This document shows positions 41,491-50,211 of a stretch of DNA of 64,000 nucleotides, one piece after another. Under the pieces are notes generated by a model. That model was not told where the DNA came from and did no database searches. It saw only the letters and a list, made by a program, of their open reading frames with translations. The stretch lies in NCBI GenBank assembly GCA_001298545.1, contig LJCX01000026.1:496001-560000 (forward strand), in the 5' to 3' direction. Within the stretch, counting starts at the first letter, position 1. Every line of letters starts with the position of its first letter. The position numbers were made by a program, and so were the translations under genes. The DNA comes from Actinobacteria bacterium OV320 (GTDB taxonomy: Bacteria > Actinomycetota > Actinomycetes > Streptomycetales > Streptomycetaceae).

Positions 41491-42422
41491 CGTGCCCCTC
41501 CATGACTGGCGTCCCGCCTGGTACGGCGGTTCGCGGCCCGCAGGAAGCCGAAGGACAGCACCAGCGTGGCGAAAGCGATGATCACGGCCTCGGCGGCCGC
41601 CTGGTAGATGTCGCCCGTGCCGAACGCGTCCCGGTACACCTTCATCAAGGGACTCCAGGTCGTGGACACGGAGTTGGTGAGCGGCTTGAGGGTGGTCGGC
41701 TCGTTGAACACCTGGAGGGTGGCGATGATCGAGAAGAAGAAGGTCAGCACCAGCGAGGGCGCCACCATCGGGATCTTGATCCTGAGCGCGATCTGCGTCG
41801 GGGTGGCGCCGTCCAGCTTCGCCGCCTCGTACACCTCCGCCGGGATGGCCTGCAACGAGGTGTAGATGACGATCATGTTGAAGCCGGTGCCGCCCCAGAC
41901 CGCGATGTTCGACAGGGCGAGGTACAGCGGACCGCCGTCCAGCAGGTCCGGCTGCGGCATGCCCAGCTTCTCCAGCACGAAGTAGAACGGGCTGACGTCG
42001 GGCAGGTACAGGAAGCCCCACAGCAGCGCCGCCACCACACCGGGGATGGCGTACGGCAGGAAGATCGCGAGCCGGGTGAACGGCGCGAGCCGCACCTTGT
42101 CGGAGTCGAGCATCAGCGCGAACAGCAGCGCCAGGCCCAGCATCACCGGGACGACGATGCAGCCGTAACCGATCACGCGCAGCGCGCCGTCGAGCAGTTC
42201 GCTGTCGGTGAAGGCGTCGGTGTAGTTCTCGAGGCCGGCCCACACCTCCTTGCGCGCACCCGAGCCCAGGCCGAGGCCGGAGACGTGCACCTTGCGGAAG
42301 CTGAGCCACACCGCGTACCCGATGGGCAGCGCGAAGAACAGGGCGAAGAGGATCGTCGCCGGGACAAGGAAGGCGTACGGGGCCCCCTTGACCCCGTACG
42401 ACCTCCGGCGTGCGATGGTCAC
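41487..42422 (-). CDS. Galacto-oligosaccharide ABC permease (MalF-type)
   Basis: 311 residues, six transmembrane helices, EAA loop EAAKLDGATPTQIALRIKIPM. The GTG start overlaps the binding-protein stop (GTGA). A short basic N-terminus (TIARRRSYGVKG) precedes the first helix. Corresponds by context to GanP. Confidence 0.92.
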   Translation of the reverse strand: MTIARRRSYGVKGAPYAFLVPATILFALFFALPIGYAVWLSFRKVHVSGLGLGSGARKEVWAGLENYTDAFTDSELLDGALRVIGYGCIVVPVMLGLALLFALMLDSDKVRLAPFTRLAIFLPYAIPGVVAALLWGFLYLPDVSPFYFVLEKLGMPQPDLLDGGPLYLALSNIAVWGGTGFNMIVIYTSLQAIPAEVYEAAKLDGATPTQIALRIKIPMVAPSLVLTFFFSIIATLQVFNEPTTLKPLTNSVSTTWSPLMKVYRDAFGTGDIYQAAAEAVIIAFATLVLSFGFLRAANRRTRRDASHGGAR

Positions 42423-43747
42423 TCGGAGACCTCGAAGCCCTGCTTCTTGAGGTCGGCGACCGTGTCCGCCTGCATCTTGGCCAGGGCGGCGGAGAAGTCC
42501 GACTTGTCCTTCGCGGCGGCGCCGAACGCGTCCTTGAAGGTCGTGTAGGCGACGTTCACGTTCGGGCCCCAGGCCGACGGCGCCGTGGTCTTCGCGATCT
42601 TGGCGGCCGTGGTGTAGAAGTCCGCCTGGTTCGAGAAGTAGTCCGGCGGGGTGGTGAAGGCGCCGCTGAGCTGGGCGGAGGTGGAGGCCGGGTAGATGCC
42701 GCTCTCCTTGGCCAGCGCGTTGAGGGCGTCGCCGTCGGTGTTCAGCCAGGCGGCGAACTTCGCGGCGGCCTCCTTGTGCTTCGAGTCCGTCGTCACGGCC
42801 GTGGAGGATCCGCCCCAGCTGCCGGTGACGTTCTCGCTGTTCGACCACTGGGGGAGCGGGGCCATGGCCCACTTGCCCTTGGTGTCGGGCGCGGCGGTGG
42901 TCAGGGTGCCCGGTGCCCACACGGCGGAGACCCAGGCGATCTGCTTGCCGGTGTTGAGCGCCTTGTTCCAGGCCGGCGTGTACATCGGCTGGTTGTCGAT
43001 GGCGCCCTCCTTGACGAGGCCGCCCCAGAAGTCGGCGACCTTCTTGGTGGCCGCGTCGTCGATGCCGACGTTCCACTTGTCGCCGGAGGTGGTCCACCAC
43101 TTGGCGCCGGCCTGCTGGGCGAGGCCCGCGAAGAGGCCGGAGTCGTTGGCGGAGAAGGTGGTGAGGTCCGTGTCCGGAGCCTTCTCCTTCAGCGTCCGGG
43201 CGGTCGCCGCGAACTGCTCCCAGGTCGTGGGGACCGTCAGGCCGTACTTCTTGAAGAGGTCCGCGCGGTAGTAGAACATCATCGGGCCGATGTCCTGCGG
43301 CACCGCGTAGACGGCGTCCGTGCCCAGCGTCGTCTGCTGCCAGACACCGTCGGCGAACTTGGCCTTCGCGTCGCCGACGTTCTTGGCTATGTCCGCCAGC
43401 GCGTCATTGCTGACCAGCGTCGGCAGCGCCTGGTACTCGGCCTGGACCAGGTCGGGGGCCTTGCCGGCCTTGTGCGCGGTGAGGATCTTGGTGACCAGCG
43501 TGTCGCCGGACGCCTGCTTCTTCACCGTGACGGTGATCTGGTCCTTCTTGCCCTGGCCCTTGTTCCACAGGTCCACGACCTTGTCCATGCCGGGCGTCCA
43601 CGTCCAGTACGTGAGCGAGACCGGACCGGACTCGGCGCTGTCCTCGTCGGACGAGCCGCAGGCGGTGAGTGCGGTGGCGCCGAGGGCGACGGCGATGGTG
43701 GCAGCCGCACTTCTGACAAAGAGCCGCCGGCGCTTCGTGTTGGGCAT
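42419..43747 (-). CDS. Galacto-oligosaccharide-binding lipoprotein of ABC importer
   Basis: 442 residues from ATG 43747 (GGGGAG upstream). Basic N-terminus KRRR, hydrophobic stretch and lipobox LTAC predict a lipoprotein. The mature part is a family 1 solute-binding protein (LTYWTWTPGMDKVVDLWN, DLVQAEYQALPTLVS, MMFYYRADLFKKYGL, SWGGSSTAV). The substrate is inferred from the adjacent GH42 and GH53 genes: galacto-oligosaccharides from pectic galactan. First gene of a four-gene overlapping operon that ends with its LacI regulator. Confidence 0.93.
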   Translation of the reverse strand: MPNTKRRRLFVRSAAATIAVALGATALTACGSSDEDSAESGPVSLTYWTWTPGMDKVVDLWNKGQGKKDQITVTVKKQASGDTLVTKILTAHKAGKAPDLVQAEYQALPTLVSNDALADIAKNVGDAKAKFADGVWQQTTLGTDAVYAVPQDIGPMMFYYRADLFKKYGLTVPTTWEQFAATARTLKEKAPDTDLTTFSANDSGLFAGLAQQAGAKWWTTSGDKWNVGIDDAATKKVADFWGGLVKEGAIDNQPMYTPAWNKALNTGKQIAWVSAVWAPGTLTTAAPDTKGKWAMAPLPQWSNSENVTGSWGGSSTAVTTDSKHKEAAAKFAAWLNTDGDALNALAKESGIYPASTSAQLSGAFTTPPDYFSNQADFYTTAAKIAKTTAPSAWGPNVNVAYTTFKDAFGAAAKDKSDFSAALAKMQADTVADLKKQGFEVSE

Positions 43748-43792
43748 GGATCTCTCCCCTGACCTGGGTTCTCGCCCGGTGCGAAAACCTGC

Positions 43793-43806
43793 CATGCGAT
43801 CGCATG
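43793..43806. promoter_or_regulatory. Perfect 14-bp palindrome CATGCGATCGCATG in the importer leader
   Basis: Lies 46 bases before the binding-protein start, downstream of the predicted transcription start. Could be a second operator or an RNA hairpin; no loop is available, so DNA binding is likelier. Confidence 0.5.
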
Positions 43807-43845
43807 AGCGGGCTCCCCGCCCGTCGCGAGAAGCTGCTCTGCTGT

Positions 43846-43911
43846 CTGTGAGCGTTCACAGTAGAGAAACATCCCGGACACTTGTCAATGGTTGTTGCTG
43901 TGCGGTTATGT
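43846..43911. promoter_or_regulatory. Divergent overlapping promoters with lac-like operator
   Basis: Minus strand: -35 TTGACA (plus 43883-43888), exact 17-bp spacer, -10 TCTACT (43860-43865), and at the start point the operator CTGTGAGCGTTCACAG (43846-43861), one step from the ideal symmetric lac operator core TGTGAGCGCTCACA. Plus strand: TTGTCA (43882-43887), 17-18 bp, GTTATG/TTATGT (43905-43911). The two -35 boxes share bases, so both promoters compete for one site. Confidence 0.75.
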
Positions 43912-43975
43912 TGGGATCCGAACGCCGCCGCAGTGTGTGCACGTTCCCAAATGATCGATTAAACGGGAGAGATCC

Positions 43976-45997
43976 ATGCCGGAGACCAGCCCCAAGGGCC
44001 TCACCAGGCTCGCCTTCGGTGGGGACTACAACCCCGAGCAGTGGCCGGAAAGCGTCTGGCAGGACGACGTCCGGCTGATGCGCGAGGCCGGCGTCACCAT
44101 GGTGAGCGTCGGGATCTTCTCCTGGGCCCTGCTGGAGCCGTCACGCGGGGAGTACGACTTCGGCTGGCTGGACCGCGTCATCGGCCTGCTGCACGACCAC
44201 GGCATCCGCGTCGACCTGGGCACCCCCACCGTGGCGCCGCCGGTCTGGTTCTACCGCGAGCACCCCGACGCCCTGCCCCTGACCCCCGAGGGCGTGCGCT
44301 ACGAGTTCGGCTCGCGCGCCGCGATATGTCACAGCAACGCGGACTACCGCGCCGCCGCGGCGAACATCACCACCCGCCTCGCCGAGCGCTACGGCGACCA
44401 CCCGGCGCTGGCGATGTGGCACGTGCACAACGAGTACGGCGTGCCCGTCTCCGCCTGCTACTGCGACTCCTGCGCGGCCCACTTCCGCCGCTGGCTGGAG
44501 ACGACGTACGGCACGGTCGAGGCGGTCAACAAGGCCTGGGGCACCGCCTTCTGGGGCCAGCGCTACGCGAGCTTCGAGGACGTCAACCCGCCGCGCGCCA
44601 CCCCGACCGTCGGAAACCCGGGGCAGGCACTGGACTACAAGCGGTTCGCCGACGCCACCATGCGCGAGAACTTCCGTGCGGAGCGGGACATCCTGCACCG
44701 CCTCGCGCCCGGCGTCCCGGTGACGACCAACTTCATGACCGCCCTCAGCCAGTGCGACTCGGTCGACTACTGGGCCTGGGGCCGTGAGGTCGACATCGTC
44801 ACCAACGACCACTACCTGATCACCGACGGCCGCCGTACCCACGTCAACCTCGCGATGGCCGCCGACCTCACCCGCTCCGTCGCCGCCGGCGCCCCCTGGA
44901 TCCTCCTGGAGCACTCCACCTCGGGCGTCAACTGGCAGCCGCGCAACCCCGCCAAGGCCCCCGGCCAGATGGCCCGCAACTCCCTCGGCCACGTGGCCCG
45001 CGGCTCCGAGGGCGCGATGTTCTTCCAGTGGCGGCAGTCCCGGCGCGGCGCCGAGAAGTTCCACTCGGCGATGGTCCCGCACGGCGGCACCGACACCCGC
45101 GTCTGGCGCGAGGTCGTCGAGCTCGGCGCCTCCCTCGACTCGCTCGGCGCGATCCGCGGCACCCGCACCGAGGCCGACGTGGCGGTCCTGTGGGACTGGC
45201 ACTCCTGGTGGGCGCAGAACCTCGACTGGCGGCCCAGCGAGGACGCCGACCCGCGCGAACGCGCCGACGCCTTCTACGAGGCCCTCTACGACCGCCACCT
45301 CACCGTCGACTTCGCCCACCCCGAGGCCGACCTGTCCCGGTACCCGCTGGTCGTGGTGCCCGCCCTGTACCTGATGACGGAGGCGGCCGGGAACAACCTC
45401 AGGGAGTACGTCGCGAACGGCGGCACCCTGGTCGTGTCGTACTTCTCCGGCATCGTCGACGAGCACGACGCCGTCCACGAGGGCGCCTACCCCGGCGCGC
45501 TCCGCGACGTACTGGGCCTGACGGTCGAGGAGTTCTCGCCGCTGCTCCAGGGCGGGAGCGTGCGCCTGACCGGCCCCGACGGCAGCGAGCTCGCCGGCGA
45601 CGTGTGGACGGAGTTCGTGGTGCCGCGCGGCGCCGAGACCGTCTGGACCTACGCCGACGGCCTCACCGCCGGCCACCCCGCCGTCACCCGGCACCGGCTC
45701 GGCGAGGGCACCGCCTGGTACGTCTCCACCCGCCTCGGCCCGGAGGGCCTGGACACGCTGCTCGGCCGGGCCGCCGAGGACGCGGCGATCGCCCCGCGCG
45801 CCGACCTGCCGCACGACGTGGAGGTCGTGCGCCGCTCCGGCGAGACGGGCAGCTACCTCTTCGCGATCAACCACACCACGACCGACGCCAAGGTGCCGCT
45901 GGAGACCTCCGGCACCGAACTGCTGACGGGCGAACGAGCCGCCGGCCGCCTCGCGGTCCCGGCGGGCGCCGTACGGGTCGTGCGACTCGACGGCTGA
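43976..45997 (+). CDS. GH42 beta-galactosidase
   Basis: 673 residues, no signal peptide, so cytoplasmic. A TIM-barrel with acid/base Glu153 (HNEYG) and nucleophile Glu312 (LLEHSTSG), a metal-site CYCDSC cluster (161-166) with Cys118, then a trimerisation/glutamine-amidotransferase-like domain (about 395-600) and a small C-terminal beta domain. It hydrolyses beta-1,4-galacto-oligosaccharides brought in by the divergent importer. GGGAGAG precedes the ATG. It is followed by the secreted GH53 galactanase, likely in one transcript. Confidence 0.95.
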   Translation: MPETSPKGLTRLAFGGDYNPEQWPESVWQDDVRLMREAGVTMVSVGIFSWALLEPSRGEYDFGWLDRVIGLLHDHGIRVDLGTPTVAPPVWFYREHPDALPLTPEGVRYEFGSRAAICHSNADYRAAAANITTRLAERYGDHPALAMWHVHNEYGVPVSACYCDSCAAHFRRWLETTYGTVEAVNKAWGTAFWGQRYASFEDVNPPRATPTVGNPGQALDYKRFADATMRENFRAERDILHRLAPGVPVTTNFMTALSQCDSVDYWAWGREVDIVTNDHYLITDGRRTHVNLAMAADLTRSVAAGAPWILLEHSTSGVNWQPRNPAKAPGQMARNSLGHVARGSEGAMFFQWRQSRRGAEKFHSAMVPHGGTDTRVWREVVELGASLDSLGAIRGTRTEADVAVLWDWHSWWAQNLDWRPSEDADPRERADAFYEALYDRHLTVDFAHPEADLSRYPLVVVPALYLMTEAAGNNLREYVANGGTLVVSYFSGIVDEHDAVHEGAYPGALRDVLGLTVEEFSPLLQGGSVRLTGPDGSELAGDVWTEFVVPRGAETVWTYADGLTAGHPAVTRHRLGEGTAWYVSTRLGPEGLDTLLGRAAEDAAIAPRADLPHDVEVVRRSGETGSYLFAINHTTTDAKVPLETSGTELLTGERAAGRLAVPAGAVRVVRLDG

Positions 45998-46101
45998 GCC
46001 GACTCCCCCTTCGCCCGTGGAGCCGCGAGCCGCGGGCGGAGGGGGCCCCTCGTCGCACGAGGGAAACCCCATCCATCACGTCGAAGGGACGACGGACGAC
46101 G

Positions 46102-47670
46102 ATGTTCCATCCCAGACGCACACTCAGAACCCTGCTGCTGCCGCTCGCCGCGGGGCTCGCCCTCACCGTCCTGCCCGCGCAGACCGCGCAGGCGGCCACC
46201 ACCCTCACCAACGCCGGCTTCGAGACCGACGGCGCCGGCACCACGACCCCGTCCGGCTGGTCGACGTACTCGGCGACCGGACAGAACTCCGCCTCCTTCA
46301 CCGAGTCCGGTGGTCACGCGGGCAGTTACCGCCTCTCGCACTACTCGGCCTCCGCCTACAAGGTCGAGACGTACCAGTACCTGTCCGGGCTCACCAACGG
46401 GAACTACAAGCTCACCGCCTGGGTGCGCTCCGGCGGCGGCCAGAACTCCGCGTACCTCGCGCTGAGGAACTGCGGCAGCGCCGAGCAGCGCACCGCCATC
46501 CCGGTCTCCGCCAGCGGCTGGATCCGCATCGTCACCTCCATCGCGGTGACGAACAACCAGTGCACCATCAGCATCAACTCCGACGCCAACGCCGGGAACT
46601 GGATCAACGTCGACGACCTGACCTTCGCGTCGGGCTCCACCGGCCTGTCCATCAAGGGCTCGGACGTGTCGTCGCTCATCAAGAGCGAAGCACTCGGCGG
46701 CGTCTACAAGAACAGCTCCGGCACCACCCAGGACGCGCTCGCCGTCCTGAAGAACGCCGGACAGAACTACGCGCGCCTGAAGGTCTGGGTGAACCCCGCC
46801 GACGGCTACAACAACAAGGCGCGGGTCCTGGCGGCGGCCAAACGCATCAAGGCGCAGGGCACGAAGCTCCTGGTGGACTTCCACTACTCGGACACCTGGG
46901 CCGACCCGGGGGCGCAGACCGTGCCCGCCGCGTGGGCCGGGCACTCCTACAGCCAGCTGAAGACGGACGTCTACAACCACACCTACGACGTCCTCAACGC
47001 CCTCAAGGCCCAGGGCACCACCGCGGACATGGTGCAGGTCGGCAACGAGATCAACGGCGGCATGCTGTGGTCCACGGGCTCCACCGACAACTGGTCGCAG
47101 CTCGCCGGACTGCTCAACTCCGGCTACGACGCGGTCAAGGCGGTCAACTCCGGGACGACCGTGGCGCTGCACCTGGCCAAGGGCGGTGACCTGGCCGGCA
47201 CCCGCTGGTGGTTCGACAGCGCCGTCTCCAACGGAGTGAAGTTCGACGTCATCGGCCTGTCGTACTACGGGTACTGGCACGGCACGCTCGCCGACTTCCA
47301 GACCACCCTCGACGACGCGGCCTCCCGTTACGCCAAGCCCGTCTACGTCGCCGAGACGGCGTACCCCTTCCGGCTGGACAGCGAGGACTCGACCGAGAAC
47401 ATCATCGACCTCGCCGGCGAGCTGGTGTCCGGCTATCCGGCGACCGTCGCCGGCCAGACCCGGTGGATGAACGACGTGGCGAGCATCGTGGAGGCCGTCC
47501 CGAACGGCCGCGGACTCGGCGTCTTCTACTGGGAGTCCACCTGGACCGCCGTCACCGGCAACGGCTGGGACCCGACCGACGCCGCTTCCGGCAACGGCTG
47601 GGAGAACCAGGCCCTGTTCGGCTACGACGACAAGGCCCTGTCCTCCATGTCGTGGTTCAGCCACCGCTGA
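46102..47670 (+). CDS. Secreted GH53 arabinogalactan endo-beta-1,4-galactanase with N-terminal carbohydrate-binding module
   Basis: 522 residues. Signal peptide 1-31 (FHPRRTLRT basic, then hydrophobic, AQTAQA cleavage). Residues about 32-175 are a beta-sandwich carbohydrate-binding module of the CBM61-like type, with a likely disulfide (Cys124, Cys154). The GH53 catalytic barrel (about 183-522) has acid/base Glu316 (VGNEINGG) and nucleophile Glu418 (VAETAYPF). It cuts pectic galactan outside the cell, giving oligosaccharides for the importer and GH42 enzyme. It lies 104 bases after the GH42 stop and ends before a strong terminator. Confidence 0.95.
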   Translation: MFHPRRTLRTLLLPLAAGLALTVLPAQTAQAATTLTNAGFETDGAGTTTPSGWSTYSATGQNSASFTESGGHAGSYRLSHYSASAYKVETYQYLSGLTNGNYKLTAWVRSGGGQNSAYLALRNCGSAEQRTAIPVSASGWIRIVTSIAVTNNQCTISINSDANAGNWINVDDLTFASGSTGLSIKGSDVSSLIKSEALGGVYKNSSGTTQDALAVLKNAGQNYARLKVWVNPADGYNNKARVLAAAKRIKAQGTKLLVDFHYSDTWADPGAQTVPAAWAGHSYSQLKTDVYNHTYDVLNALKAQGTTADMVQVGNEINGGMLWSTGSTDNWSQLAGLLNSGYDAVKAVNSGTTVALHLAKGGDLAGTRWWFDSAVSNGVKFDVIGLSYYGYWHGTLADFQTTLDDAASRYAKPVYVAETAYPFRLDSEDSTENIIDLAGELVSGYPATVAGQTRWMNDVASIVEAVPNGRGLGVFYWESTWTAVTGNGWDPTDAASGNGWENQALFGYDDKALSSMSWFSHR

Positions 47671-47691
47671 TCCGCCCTTTCCCTCCCGGAG

Positions 47692-47726
47692 CGGGGGCCC
47701 GGCCGCACCGCGCGGCCGGGCCCCCG
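47692..47726 (+). terminator. Terminator of the galactan hydrolase unit
   Basis: Perfect 15-bp stem CGGGGGCCCGGCCGC / GCGGCCGGGCCCCCG with a 5-nt loop, 21 bases after the GH53 stop. Confidence 0.88.
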
Positions 47727-47747
47727 TCCGTCTTCCGGCAGTTCATC

Positions 47748-47776
47748 CGAACACCCTTGTGTGGCAAGGGTGTTCG
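47748..47776. promoter_or_regulatory. Perfect 12-bp hairpin upstream of the ArsR-like gene
   Basis: CGAACACCCTTG and CAAGGGTGTTCG around TGTGG. It follows the GH53 terminator by only 21 bases, so it is probably not needed for termination and may be the operator of the ArsR-like protein 108 bases downstream. Confidence 0.5.
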
Positions 47777-47883
47777 ATCCCGGCCAAGGCTCGCGGAGTG
47801 CGGGACACGGCGGCCCCGGCTGCGGAACAGTGGGACGACGTGGTAGCGGGGGAGCCCCGACCACAGGGACGGAGGGGACGACG

Positions 47884-48171
47884 ATGCTGAGGACTCCCGT
47901 GAGTGAGAGGCGACTGGAAATCCTGGAGTGGCTGAAGGAGCCGGCCCGGCACTTCCCGCCGCAGCGCCACGGCGACCTCGTCGAGGACGGTGTCACGGCG
48001 GACCTCGTCGCGGCGAAGCTGGGCGTGCGCCGGCAGGTGGCCGGCACCCACCTCAGCCTGCTCGCCGGCATCGGCCTGCTGCGCGCCAAGCGGATCAGGC
48101 GCCGCACCTACTACCGGCGCGACGAGATGCGCATCGCCGAAGTGGCGCGGATGTTCGAGAAAGGGTGGTGA
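47884..48171 (+). CDS. Small ArsR-like winged-helix protein
   Basis: 95 residues from ATG 47884, with GGAGGGG six bases before it. Segments RRLEILEWLKEP, GVTADLVAAKLGVRRQVAGTHLSLLAGIGLLRAKRIRRRTYYRRDE form a winged HTH, with no cysteine or histidine metal site. The long frame upstream of this ATG is shadow sequence. Target unknown; it may bind the hairpin palindrome at 47748-47776. Confidence 0.85.
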   Translation: MLRTPVSERRLEILEWLKEPARHFPPQRHGDLVEDGVTADLVAAKLGVRRQVAGTHLSLLAGIGLLRAKRIRRRTYYRRDEMRIAEVARMFEKGW

Positions 48172-48304
48172 AGGACTTCGGGAAGAGGCGGTAGAGGAAG
48201 GAGGGTCCACCCTCCGGAAAGGCCCGGCAAAGACCACGGCCACGACCTGTCGACGCCATGCCCGCCTGCGAGGATGGCCGCCTCCTCAAGGAAGGGCGGC
48301 CCAG

Positions 48305-49273
48305 ATGGACCGTCGGACACCTCTCGTCCCCCTCAGGTACATCACGCTCCCCGGACACGGCCCCGAAGACGTCGTCGCCGACCCCAGAGGGCGGGTACTG
48401 ACCGGGGTGGCGGACGGGCGGATCCTGCGTATCGACGGTCTGGACGACCCGCCCTCGGCCCGTGTCGAGCACATCGCCGAGATCGGCGGCCGGCCGCTCG
48501 GCCTCGAACTCCTCCCGGACGGCGACCTGTTGGTCTGCTGTGCCGACGGCGCGCTGCTGCGCGTCGACCCCGACGGCGGCACCGGAAACGTCCGTGTCCT
48601 GACCGAGTCGGCGGCGGGGGAGCGGCTGCGCTTCTGCAGGGACGTCGTCGCGCTGCCCGACGGCACCGTCTACTTCACCGTGTCCAGCCAGGTCCACCCC
48701 CTGCGCGACTGGATGGGCGACCTCGTCGAACACACCGGCACCGGACGCCTGTTGCGCCTGGAGCCCGGCGCCCGGGAGGCCGAAGTCGTCCTGGAGGGGC
48801 TCCAGTTCGCCAACGGCCTGGCGCGCGGCGCCGACGACTCCTTCCTGATCGTCGCCGAGACCGGCGCCCGCCGCCTCACCCGCTACCAGCTCACCGGCCC
48901 CCGGGCCGGCCGGGCCGAGCCGCTCGTCGAGCAGCTGCCGGGGTTCCCGGACAACCTGTGGCGCGGCGCGCCCGACGGCCCGGTCTGGGTGGCGCTGGCC
49001 GGCCCGCGCGTCCCCCCGCTCGACCTTCTGCACCGCGCCGGCCCCGCCGTACGCCGCCGCGCCGCCCGCCTCGCCGTGAACGCGCCGTACCGTCCCTCGG
49101 GCACGACGGGGGTGCTCGCGGTCGACGACGACGGCCGGATCGTCCACCACCTCACCCACCGCCGCTCCGGTTTCCGCATGGTCACCAGCGTCTGCGAGAC
49201 CGGCGGCCGACTCGTCCTGGGCAGCCTCTGGGAGCGCGGCATCGCGGTCTGCGAGGCGCCCGTGACCAAGTGA
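48305..49273 (+). CDS. SMP-30/strictosidine-synthase-like beta-propeller protein
   Basis: 322 residues from ATG 48305. Six-bladed propeller signatures: GPEDVVADPRGRVLTGVADGRI, GRPLGLELLPDGDLLVC, FCRDVVALPDGTVYFTVS and LQFANGLARGADDSFLIVAETG. The family includes gluconolactonases and strictosidine-synthase-like hydrolases. No signal peptide, so probably a cytosolic lactonase or esterase; substrate unknown. A GGAAGG-type ribosome site lies about 12 bases upstream. Confidence 0.87.
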   Translation: MDRRTPLVPLRYITLPGHGPEDVVADPRGRVLTGVADGRILRIDGLDDPPSARVEHIAEIGGRPLGLELLPDGDLLVCCADGALLRVDPDGGTGNVRVLTESAAGERLRFCRDVVALPDGTVYFTVSSQVHPLRDWMGDLVEHTGTGRLLRLEPGAREAEVVLEGLQFANGLARGADDSFLIVAETGARRLTRYQLTGPRAGRAEPLVEQLPGFPDNLWRGAPDGPVWVALAGPRVPPLDLLHRAGPAVRRRAARLAVNAPYRPSGTTGVLAVDDDGRIVHHLTHRRSGFRMVTSVCETGGRLVLGSLWERGIAVCEAPVTK

Positions 49274-49351
49274 GACGGCGTTACGCTGGTGCCCGGTCGT
49301 GATCACTCCGATGAGGCGGGACGATCCCGGCCCGGGCAGGAGACGTACGAC

Positions 49352-49822
49352 ATGACAGCTCCGGAGGCCGAGGGCCTCCGCACCGGCGCAGCACGCGGGG
49401 CCACCGGGACGGGGCAGCTCCCGGTGGTCGCCGTCGTGGCCGTCGGCGGCGGGATCGGTGCCGCCGCCCGCTACGCGGCCTCCCTGTGGTGGCCCACGCA
49501 GACCGGCGGGTTCCCGTGGACGACCTTCTGGGTGAACGTCGTCGGCTGCGCGGTGATCGGTGTCTTCCTGGTGGTGATCACCGAGGCGGTCACCGCCCAC
49601 CGGCTCGTGCGGCCGTTCTTCGGCACCGGTGTGCTGGGCGGATTCACCACCTTCTCGACGTACGCCGTCGACATCCGCAAGCTGTTCGACGACGGCCGTC
49701 CCGGCACGGCCCTGGCCTACCTCGCCGCGACCCTGTTCGCGGCGCTCCTCGCGGTCCGGCTGGCGGCCACGGCCACCCGCCGCGTCCTCCTGTGGAGGCA
49801 GCGATCGTGGAGGCGGCGATGA
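49352..49822 (+). CDS. crcB: CrcB/FluC fluoride channel subunit 1
   Basis: 156 residues from ATG 49352 (AGGAG upstream). After a 40-residue Gly/Ala-rich N-terminus come four helices with FluC motifs: GGGIGAAARY, FWVNVVGC (pore Asn) and GGFTTFSTY (pore Phe/Thr/Ser). It forms a dual-topology dimer exporting fluoride. Here there are two different subunits, so a heterodimer is likely. It overlaps the DUF190 gene by ATGA. Confidence 0.95.
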   Translation: MTAPEAEGLRTGAARGATGTGQLPVVAVVAVGGGIGAAARYAASLWWPTQTGGFPWTTFWVNVVGCAVIGVFLVVITEAVTAHRLVRPFFGTGVLGGFTTFSTYAVDIRKLFDDGRPGTALAYLAATLFAALLAVRLAATATRRVLLWRQRSWRRR

Positions 49823-50211
49823 CGAGACCGACCGGCGCGGCCCTGCGGCTGACCGTCTTCATCGGCGAGAGCGACACCTGGCACCGCAAGCCCCTGTACA
49901 CGGAGATCGTGCACCGCGCCCGTGCGGCCGGTCTCGCGGGGGCCAGCGTCTTCCGCGGCATCGAGGGCTTCGGCGCCTCCTCGCTGATCCACACCTCCCG
50001 GCTGCTGTCGCTCAGCGAGGACCTGCCGGTCGCGGTGGTCGTCGTGGACACCGAGGAGCGGGTGCGGGCCTTCCTGCCCGAGCTCGACGAGCTGGTCACG
50101 GAGGGCATGGTGACCCTCGATCGCTGCGAGGTCATCCGGTACGTCGGCCGGGGCGAGGCCCGGGCCGAGAACCAGGGCGATCCGGACATGAAGGGTAAGA
50201 AGTCGTTGTGA
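49819..50211 (+). CDS. DUF190 protein of the fluoride module
   Basis: 130 residues from ATG 49819 (GGAGG five bases before). Motifs LTVFIGESDTWHRKPLYTEIV, GLAGASVFRGIEGFG and LPVAVVVVDTEERV are those of DUF190, a ferredoxin-like, PII-like small protein commonly located between or fused to crcB genes. Probably a cytosolic regulator or sensor of the channel. ATGA and GTGA overlaps on both sides show tight coupling. Confidence 0.93.
   Translation: MTRPTGAALRLTVFIGESDTWHRKPLYTEIVHRARAAGLAGASVFRGIEGFGASSLIHTSRLLSLSEDLPVAVVVVDTEERVRAFLPELDELVTEGMVTLDRCEVIRYVGRGEARAENQGDPDMKGKKSL

Noticed and set aside
49274..49351. Possible fluoride riboswitch ahead of crcB
   Set aside because: The stretch is GC-rich and hairpin-prone, but I could not match the conserved crcB-motif core; a covariance search would be needed.
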